This document shows positions 17,044 to 22,042 of a stretch of DNA of 22,042 nucleotides, in pieces (the first letter of the stretch is position 1; each line of letters starts with the position of its first letter). The notes beneath the pieces are model-generated. The model saw nothing but the letters and a program-made list of their open reading frames with translations. It was not told where the DNA came from and did no database searches. The stretch comes from JBOFCO01 sp051646105 (GTDB taxonomy: Bacteria; Pseudomonadota; Alphaproteobacteria; Rhodobacterales; Rhodobacteraceae): assembly GCA_051646105.1 (NCBI GenBank), contig JBOFCO010000119.1, forward strand, positions 1 through 22,042, written 5' to 3'. Made by a program: the position numbers and the translations under genes.

Positions 17044-18033
17044 TTGCCCCTGCCACAGACCATGCGCGCCGTCGAAATCAGCACCCCCGGTGGGCCAGAG
17101 GTGTTGCGCCCGGTCAGCGTGCCGGTCCCCATACCAACCGCTGGACAGATCCTGATCCGCGTCGATCATGCAGGCGTGAACCGCCCCGACGCCCTCCAGC
17201 GTGCCGGGGCGTACAACCCGCCGCCGGGGGCATCGCCGCTGCCGGGTCTGGAATGTTCGGGGCATGTCGCGGCGCTTGGGCCCGGCGTTTCGGACTGGGC
17301 CATCGGCGATGCCGTCTGCGCGCTGCTGCCTGGGGGCGGCTATGCCGAATATGCGGTCACGCCCGCCGCCCATGCCTTGCCGGTGCCGACGGGGCTGAGC
17401 ATGGCAGAGGCCGCCTGCCTGCCCGAAACCTGCTTCACCGTCTGGTCGAACGTGTTCATGCGTGCGGGCCTGCGCGCCGGGGAACGTTTCCTTGTCCATG
17501 GCGGAACTTCCGGCATCGGCACGACGGCGATCCAGCTTGCCGCTGTCATGGGTGCGCGCGTCTTTACCACCGCGGGGTCGGATGAAAAGTGCGCGGCATG
17601 CGTCGGCTTGGGCGCTGAACAGGTGATCAATTACCACACCGACGATTTCGTCAAGGCGATACAGGCGGTCGGCGGGGCCGACGTGATCCTTGACATGGTC
17701 GGCGGCGACTACATCCCGCGAAACCTGCGCGCGCTGGCGGATGACGGGCGGCTGGTGCAGATCGCCTTTCTGTCAGGGCCGAAGGTCGAACTGAACCTTG
17801 CCCCCCTGATGATGCGCCGCCAGACGATCACCGGATCGACCCTGCGCCCGCAGTCGGACGTGGCCAAGGCGCGCATCGCGGATCAGCTTCGCGCCCATGT
17901 CTGGCCGCTGATCGTTGCGGGGCGGGTGCGCCCGGTGATGGACCGGATCTTCCCGCTGGAGGATGCCGTCGCCGCCCATGCACGGATGGAGGCATCCGCC
18001 CATATCGGAAAGATCGCCTTAAAGGTGACGTGA
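17044..18033 (+). CDS. NAD(P)H:quinone oxidoreductase-family protein (zeta-crystallin type)
   Basis: A medium-chain dehydrogenase/reductase without the zinc-ligand pattern, 329 residues if it starts at TTG 17044. That start is preferred because AGGA stands 9 bases upstream and it gives the family-like beginning MPLPQTMRAVEI. ATG 17062 (323 residues) has no ribosome site. The GroES-like N-terminal domain has DHAGVNRPDALQRAGAYNPPP followed by PLPGLECSGHV. The Rossmann domain has the nucleotide-binding FLVHGGTSGIGTTAIQLA at about 152-168 and TTAGSDEKCAACVGLGAEQ. QIAFLSGPKVELNLAPLMMR and RPVMDRIFPLEDAVAAHARM are typical of the QOR/p53-inducible PIG3-like branch. The probable reaction is NADPH-dependent quinone reduction; the physiological substrate is unknown. 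It sits directly behind coq9. Confidence 0.88.
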   Translation: MPLPQTMRAVEISTPGGPEVLRPVSVPVPIPTAGQILIRVDHAGVNRPDALQRAGAYNPPPGASPLPGLECSGHVAALGPGVSDWAIGDAVCALLPGGGYAEYAVTPAAHALPVPTGLSMAEAACLPETCFTVWSNVFMRAGLRAGERFLVHGGTSGIGTTAIQLAAVMGARVFTTAGSDEKCAACVGLGAEQVINYHTDDFVKAIQAVGGADVILDMVGGDYIPRNLRALADDGRLVQIAFLSGPKVELNLAPLMMRRQTITGSTLRPQSDVAKARIADQLRAHVWPLIVAGRVRPVMDRIFPLEDAVAAHARMEASAHIGKIALKVT

Positions 18034-18038
18034 CGCGG

Positions 18039-18689
18039 TCAGCGCACGGCAGGCATCAATGCATCCTTCATCCGGCAGTCGCGCGCCGCATCCTGCCCGC
18101 AGGCGCGCGGTTCCAGATCGCGGGTCAGGCAGATGCGCGCCTCCTGGATCATGCCTTCTTCGCAGGTGATGGTGATGGCATTGGCATCCAGTGTCGGATT
18201 GGCTTCCAGAAACGCTTCCTCGACCACCGATGTCGGCAGGCGCACATCCTTGTTCAAGCCCGCCAGCACCGGCGGAATGGTGATGCTGGCATAGGCGTCA
18301 CGGGCAGTCTGGAAATATACATCCGCCGACAGGCCCGAACAGCGCCCGTGTTTCTTCCACTGGTGCCAGGCAAGCCCGCCCGATCCCATCACATCCACCA
18401 TGGCGGCCGTCTGGCTGCGGGATGGGTCGCGTTCCGCCGTCCGGCAATAGCTGGGCCAGCCGATATCGTATTGCGGCCAAAGTCCGTGCAGGGTGAAACT
18501 GTAATCATGCCGCGCATCGCACTGGTCGTCGCCCCGCGCATCGCCTTCGCGTTCGCACCACCCCGCCGACCATGACAATGACAGCACATAATAGTCGAAA
18601 TCGCCTGCGCGCTCACCTTCGGCATAGGCGACCGGCGGCAGCAGGGTCAGCGCTGCAAACACGGCTACGACCGGCATCATCACGCGCAT
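18039..18689 (-). CDS. secreted ribonuclease T2 family protein
   Basis: A 216-residue RNase T2-type endoribonuclease. ATG 18689 is preceded by GAGGAAAGAG and opens a signal peptide MRVMMPVVAVFAALTLLPPV with likely cleavage after AYA (about residue 23), so it acts in the periplasm or outside the cell. CAS I is FTLHGLWPQ with His68. CAS II is WHQWKKHGRC with His109, Lys113 and His114. The usual acidic neighbour of His109 is Gln110 here, a variant I believe the family pattern allows. Cysteines 45, 57, 82 and 117 suggest disulfides. The same frame stays open to 19343, but that stretch is antisense to trcR and is not part of the gene. It is convergent with the quinone oxidoreductase gene. Confidence 0.9.
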   Translation of the reverse strand: MRVMMPVVAVFAALTLLPPVAYAEGERAGDFDYYVLSLSWSAGWCEREGDARGDDQCDARHDYSFTLHGLWPQYDIGWPSYCRTAERDPSRSQTAAMVDVMGSGGLAWHQWKKHGRCSGLSADVYFQTARDAYASITIPPVLAGLNKDVRLPTSVVEEAFLEANPTLDANAITITCEEGMIQEARICLTRDLEPRACGQDAARDCRMKDALMPAVR

Positions 18690-18808
18690 TTTCTCTTTCC
18701 TCTTGAGGTGCGGGGGACTATATAGCCCGTGAACTTTCCCGAAAACGTGGAATGACGATCCAAGGGTCGCAGCCGTTTTCCCGGCACGGGAGAGATTTGT
18801 AAAGACCC

Positions 18809-18820
18809 GCCCGCGCGGGC
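18809..18820. repeat. GC-rich perfect palindrome in the trcR leader
   Basis: GCCCGCGCGGGC is a 12-base perfect palindrome 19 bases upstream of the trcR ATG. It has no T tract, so it is not a typical terminator. It could be a leader structure or a protein site; the function is not known. Confidence 0.35.
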
Positions 18821-18839
18821 AAAGCTGAAAGGCAGTCCG

Positions 18840-19595
18840 ATGACAAAACCCCTGATGGCCAAGGCCACCGCCGTCTGGCTGGTCGACAACACCACGCTGA
18901 GCTTCCGTCAGATTGCGGGTTTCTGTGGCCTGCACGAACTGGAAGTGCAGGGCATCGCCGACGGCGACGTGGCTACAGGCGTGAAAGGATTCGATCCGAT
19001 CGCCAACAACCAGCTTGATGCGATAGAAATCCAGAAGGGCGAAAAAGACCCGCTGTATAACCTGCGGCTGAAACACAACCCCGCCGCCGTGGGCGAGGAA
19101 AAGCGTCGCGGCCCGCGCTATACACCGCTGTCCAAGCGGCAGGACCGCCCTGCGGCGATCCTGTGGCTGGTGAAGTTCCACCCGGAACTGTCTGATGCGC
19201 AGATCGGCAAGCTGGTTGGCACAACGAAACCGACCATCGCCACGATCCGGGAACGCACCCACTGGAACATCGGGAACATTCAGCCCATCGATCCGGTGGC
19301 GCTTGGTCTCTGCCGACAGTCGGAACTTGATGCCGCCGTGCAAAAAGCTGCCAGAAAGAAGGCCGCCGACGGCGTGGTGATGTCGGATGACGAACGGCGC
19401 AAGCTGGTGTCGACGGAACAGTCGCTGGGCATGTCACCGGATGCACGCATGCCCGCTGGCATTCAGGCACTGGAAGGCTTCTCCTTCGGCCAGAAGGAAG
19501 CAGACGAGAAGACCGCAGCCGATTATTCGGATGCCGACAGCTTCTTCAACCTGCCCGATACCGAAGACGACGGGGACGAAGACGAAGACAAGTGA
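18840..19595 (+). CDS. trcR: TrcR-type cell-cycle transcription regulator (DUF1013)
   Basis: A 251-residue protein of the alphaproteobacterial DUF1013 family, named TrcR. The N-terminal half begins MTKPLMAKATAVWLVDNTTL and has a helix-turn-helix-like segment LSFRQIAGFCGLHELEVQGIA. A second HTH-like stretch is LSDAQIGKLVGTTKPTIATI, followed by HWNIGNIQPIDPVALGLC. The C-terminus is very acidic (LPDTEDDGDEDEDK), reminiscent of RNA-polymerase-associated factors. Only a weak ribosome site (AAAGG) precedes the ATG. Its role is linked to cell-cycle gene control in relatives; the name rests on recognition of the family, not on any direct evidence here. mgsA follows 44 bases downstream. Confidence 0.85.
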   Translation: MTKPLMAKATAVWLVDNTTLSFRQIAGFCGLHELEVQGIADGDVATGVKGFDPIANNQLDAIEIQKGEKDPLYNLRLKHNPAAVGEEKRRGPRYTPLSKRQDRPAAILWLVKFHPELSDAQIGKLVGTTKPTIATIRERTHWNIGNIQPIDPVALGLCRQSELDAAVQKAARKKAADGVVMSDDERRKLVSTEQSLGMSPDARMPAGIQALEGFSFGQKEADEKTAADYSDADSFFNLPDTEDDGDEDEDK

Positions 19596-19598
19596 TCC

Positions 19599-19620
19599 AA
19601 GGCCCCGAAAGAGGGCTTTT
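19599..19620 (+). terminator. weak terminator or attenuator after trcR
   Basis: AAGGCCC and GGGCTT can pair over 6 bp with one bulged G, followed by TTTT. It begins 4 bases after the trcR stop. It is short and imperfect, so partial termination before mgsA is the most that can be proposed. Confidence 0.35.
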
Positions 19621-19639
19621 CTGACAGGGGCAGCCATAA

Positions 19640-20011
19640 ATGCGAACGCTGGCGCTGGTCGCACATGACGACAAGAAAGACGACATGGTGGCTTGGGTCA
19701 GCCGCAATCATGCAGCGTTGCAGCGTTTCACATTGGTCGGCACCGGCACGACCGCTCGGCGGGTAAGCGATGCTACTGGTCTTGCCGTTCGGCGTTTGAA
19801 ATCCGGTCCTCTTGGCGGCGATGCCCAGCTTGGTGCAATGATCGCCGAAGGTCAGCTTGATGCCCTGATCTTTTTCACCGATCCGCTGACTGCCATGCCG
19901 CATGATGTGGATGTGAAATCCCTGCTACGTCTGGCGGTTTTGTACGATGTGCCCATGGCTCTTAGTCCGAAAAGCGCGGATTTCGTCCTGGCCGGGCTTG
20001 GGGCAGCCTAA
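19640..20011 (+). CDS. mgsA: methylglyoxal synthase
   Basis: Converts dihydroxyacetone phosphate to methylglyoxal and phosphate, a bypass that relieves sugar-phosphate stress. Length is 123 residues, shorter than the 152-residue E. coli enzyme because it starts about 10 residues later and lacks the C-terminal tail. Active-site segments are intact when shifted by ten from E. coli numbering: VAHDDKKDDM (His9, Asp10), GTGTT (phosphate binding), SGPLGGDAQLG (catalytic Asp61), FFTDPLTAMPHDVDVKSLLR (Asp81, His88, Asp91). The stop codon overlaps that of the convergent recR by a few bases, with no terminator between them. Confidence 0.93.
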   Translation: MRTLALVAHDDKKDDMVAWVSRNHAALQRFTLVGTGTTARRVSDATGLAVRRLKSGPLGGDAQLGAMIAEGQLDALIFFTDPLTAMPHDVDVKSLLRLAVLYDVPMALSPKSADFVLAGLGAA

Positions 20012-20607
20012 ATTCGCCGCCGCGCCCTCAGCGCCGCTGATATCGTGCCATCATCCAGATAATCCAGTTCTCCGCCGATGGGCACGCCCTGTGCCAGGAA
20101 ACTGACGCTGACACCCGTGCGCCCCAAAGCCTCCGCGATGTAATGGGCGGTTGTCTGGCCGTCGACCGTTGCATTCAGCGCAAGGATGACTTCGGTGATA
20201 CCCTCCTCGGGAATGCGGGCCAGCAGATCGGGAATATGCAGATCATCCGGCCCGATGTCGTCCAGCGCCGACAGCGTCCCGCCAAGGATATGATACCGCC
20301 CCCGGAATGCCTGACCACGTTCCATGGCCCACAGGTCGGCGACATCCTCGACCACGCAGATTTCGCCGGTCGCGCGGGCGGGATCGTCGCAGATTGCGCA
20401 CAGGTCGGTTGTGCCAATATTGCCGCAGCGGCGACATTCGCGCGCCGTGGCAGCAACGCGCGCCATCATCTCGGCCAGGGGGGCCATCACCGTCGCGCGA
20501 CGTTTGACCAGATGCAGGCCGGCGCGGCGGGCCGAGCGCGGACCAAGCCCCGGCAGGCGGGCCAGCAGGGCGATCAGCGCCTCGATATCCGAAGGGGGAT
20601 TTGTCAC
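20008..20607 (-). CDS. recR: recombination mediator RecR
   Basis: A 199-residue RecR that, with RecF/RecO, helps RecA load at single-strand gaps. The N-terminal helix-hairpin-helix reads LIALLARLPGLGPRSARRAG. A zinc finger follows, with Cys58, 61, 70 and 73 (CRRCGNIGTTDLCAIC). The Toprim domain contains ICVVEDVADLWAMERG and later EVILALNATVDGQTTAHYI. The C-terminal segment is SFLAQGVPIGGELDYLDDGT. All standard motifs and the length are present. It begins 7 bases after ybaB and is the last gene of the dnaX-ybaB-recR operon. Confidence 0.97.
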   Translation of the reverse strand: MTNPPSDIEALIALLARLPGLGPRSARRAGLHLVKRRATVMAPLAEMMARVAATARECRRCGNIGTTDLCAICDDPARATGEICVVEDVADLWAMERGQAFRGRYHILGGTLSALDDIGPDDLHIPDLLARIPEEGITEVILALNATVDGQTTAHYIAEALGRTGVSVSFLAQGVPIGGELDYLDDGTISAALRARRRI

Positions 20608-20614
20608 CGCGACC

Positions 20615-20959
20615 CTAGAACGGCAATTTCACATCGGGCGGCAGGCCCATGTCGGCGACGATCTTCTGCATTTCCGACTGCGCCTTGTCGCGGGCGCGGG
20701 ACTGCGCATCCTTGATCGCGGCAAGGATCAGATCCTCGACGATTTCCTTTTCCGACGCCACAAAGATCGACGGATCGATTTCCAGCGCGGTCAGGTCCCC
20801 CTTGGCGGTTGCCGTGGCCTTGACCAGCCCCGCGCCGCTTTCGCCGGTCACCGTCATCCGGTTCAGCCGGTCCTGCATGTCGGCCATCTTGGTCTGCGCA
20901 TCCTGCGCGGCCTTCATCATCTTGGCCATATCGCCGAGCTGACCCAAACCCTTGAACAT
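20615..20959 (-). CDS. ybaB: YbaB/EbfC nucleoid-associated protein
   Basis: A 114-residue DNA-binding protein of the YbaB/EbfC family that forms homodimers with a tweezer-like shape. It begins MFKGLGQLGDMAKMMKAAQ, the usual N-terminal helix, and has VTGESGAGLVKATATAKGDL in the sheet region and the segment LEIDPSIFVASEKEIVEDLI. The tail GLPPDVKLPF is characteristic. It lies 9 bases after dnaX and 7 before recR, which is the conserved operon order. Confidence 0.95.
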   Translation of the reverse strand: MFKGLGQLGDMAKMMKAAQDAQTKMADMQDRLNRMTVTGESGAGLVKATATAKGDLTALEIDPSIFVASEKEIVEDLILAAIKDAQSRARDKAQSEMQKIVADMGLPPDVKLPF

Positions 20960-20968
20960 CCTGTCCTC

Positions 20969-22042
20969 TCAATCTTCCTCGAAGGGGTCCCATTCCTCGT
21001 CCACCTCTGGCAAAGCGGTGGTCGCAGCTTCTGCTACGGCGGGGGTCAGCGGGCGGATTTCCACGATCTTCGCATCCGGGAAAGCCTGCATCACCGCCTG
21101 CACCAGCGGGTTGAGCCGCGCCTGCGCACGGGCCGTGTCATCCTGCGCCTGCCGCGTCTCGGCAATCGTGCTGCCGCCACCCGCGCCCACAACCGACACG
21201 CCCCAGCGTGCGCCGGACCAGCCCTGCAACCGCTGCCCAAGCCGCGAAGCCAGATCGGAGGGGGCATCCTGCGCCGGCTGGAACTCGATCCGCCCGGGGG
21301 CATAGTGCACCAGGCGCAGATGGGTTTCGATTTCCATCAGCAGCTTCATGTCACGCTGCGCGCGGACCAGTTCCACGACAGCGCTGAAATCCGGGAACCG
21401 AAGGGCCAGCATCTGCGCATCGGGCATGGGTTGCACGCTGGCCTGTGCAACCGGGCCGGGGGTATGCCTATCGGCCACCGGCATCGACGGGCGGGCCATT
21501 ACGGGGCCCGTCGGGGCAGCGGCGGGTGCCGCTGCCATGCCGCGAGACCCGCCATCCCCTTCCTGAACCCGGCGGATCAGCGTTGCGGGATCGGGCAGGT
21601 CAGAGACATGGGTCAACCGGATCAGCGCCATTTCTGCGGCCATCATCGCATTCGGGGCCAGCGCCACCTCTTCCAGCGCTTTCAACAGCATCTGCCAGGC
21701 GCGGCCCAGAACCCGCATCGGCAGGCGGGTGGCCATATCCTGCCCCCGCGCACGTTCATCGGGGGAAACCGTCGGGTCTTCCAAAGCCGAGGGCGTGATC
21801 TGCACGACGCTGATCCAGTGGGTGATTTCCGCCAGGTCGCGCAGCACGGCCATGGGGTCGGCGCCGTCGGCATATTGCGCCGACAGTTCCGTAAGTGCCC
21901 CCGCCGCATCGCCCTTCATCACCAGATCGAACAGGTCCAGCACCCGGCCCCGGTCGGCCAGCCCCAGCATGGCGCGCACCTGCACGGCGGTGGTTTCCCC
22001 CGCCCCATGCGAAATCGCCTGATCCAGCAGGCTGGTCGCATC
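20969..22042 (-). CDS. dnaX: DNA polymerase III subunit gamma/tau, C-terminal part
   Basis: The frame is open from the right edge of the window, so the ATPase domain lies outside. What is seen is 357 residues. They start in the AAA+ lid and collar region (DATSLLDQAISHG, then VRAMLGLADRGRVLDLFDLV) and continue through the clamp-loader collar helices (MLLKALEEVALAPNAMMAAE followed by MALIRLTHVSDLPDP). A Pro/Ala-rich linker follows, then a C-terminal tau domain (FPDFSAVVELVRAQRDMKLL, LGQRLQGWSGARWGVSVVG). The acidic end is EEWDPFEED. Tau links the clamp loader to the polymerase cores and helicase. No A6-type slippery heptamer stands out in this part. It is the promoter-proximal member of dnaX-ybaB-recR within the window. 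Confidence 0.95.
   Translation of the reverse strand, partial: DATSLLDQAISHGAGETTAVQVRAMLGLADRGRVLDLFDLVMKGDAAGALTELSAQYADGADPMAVLRDLAEITHWISVVQITPSALEDPTVSPDERARGQDMATRLPMRVLGRAWQMLLKALEEVALAPNAMMAAEMALIRLTHVSDLPDPATLIRRVQEGDGGSRGMAAAPAAAPTGPVMARPSMPVADRHTPGPVAQASVQPMPDAQMLALRFPDFSAVVELVRAQRDMKLLMEIETHLRLVHYAPGRIEFQPAQDAPSDLASRLGQRLQGWSGARWGVSVVGAGGGSTIAETRQAQDDTARAQARLNPLVQAVMQAFPDAKIVEIRPLTPAVAEAATTALPEVDEEWDPFEED

Noticed and set aside
18690..19343. Open frame extending the RNase T2 gene by 218 codons upstream
   Set aside because: It lies antisense to trcR. The signal peptide and ribosome site place the real start at 18689.

Overview
The window is ordinary, gene-dense, GC-rich chromosomal DNA of an alphaproteobacterium. 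It almost certainly comes from the Rhodobacter group (Rhodobacterales/Rhodobacteraceae). The reasons are the uspA-fnrL-hemN block, a membrane-anchored cytochrome cy of the CycY type beginning MFDTMTMTK, a COQ9-type ubiquinone protein, a TrcR (DUF1013) regulator and the dnaX-ybaB-recR order. I recognise 26 protein genes. Two are cut by the window edges: uspA on the left and dnaX on the right. I see no tRNA, rRNA, insertion sequence, phage gene, CRISPR array or attachment site, and no gene-free stretch longer than about 150 bases.

Layout. 1-2373: an oxygen-response block with a universal stress protein tail, the Fe-S oxygen sensor FnrL (minus) and the oxygen-independent haem-synthesis enzyme HemN (plus). 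A perfect FNR box lies between the divergent fnrL and hemN. 2381-9339: a minus-strand operon yejA-yejB-yejE-yejF for peptide uptake, with a family 4 glycosyltransferase as its last gene. 9489-10986: divergent cycY (cytochrome cy) and pheA (prephenate dehydratase). 11005-12264: divergent glutathione S-transferase and mscL. 12337-13597: two overlapping, related haem-type membrane proteins of the ferric-reductase/MsrQ superfamily. 13679-15393: alanine dehydrogenase and its divergent Lrp-family regulator. 15456-16246: a small lytic-transglycosylase-like lipoprotein and rpsU (S21). 16346-18033: coq9 and a quinone-oxidoreductase-family gene. 18039-18689: a secreted RNase T2. 18840-20011: trcR and mgsA. 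20008-22042: recR, ybaB/ebfC and dnaX in the usual recombination/replication operon order.

How the genes work together. Respiration and redox are the recurring theme (FnrL, HemN, cytochrome cy, COQ9, the b-haem-like membrane pair), mixed with housekeeping genes. The most useful second-look items are: the FNR box placed exactly 41.5 bp from a hemN ATG, which suggests a leaderless transcript; the tandem MsrQ-like pair, in which one copy has Gln for a probable haem-ligand His; the hairpin abutting the start codon of the first gene of that pair; a prephenate dehydratase whose ACT domain lacks the usual phenylalanine-binding signatures; and the dyads in the ald/lrp and gst/mscL gaps. I found no convincing undescribed multi-gene system.
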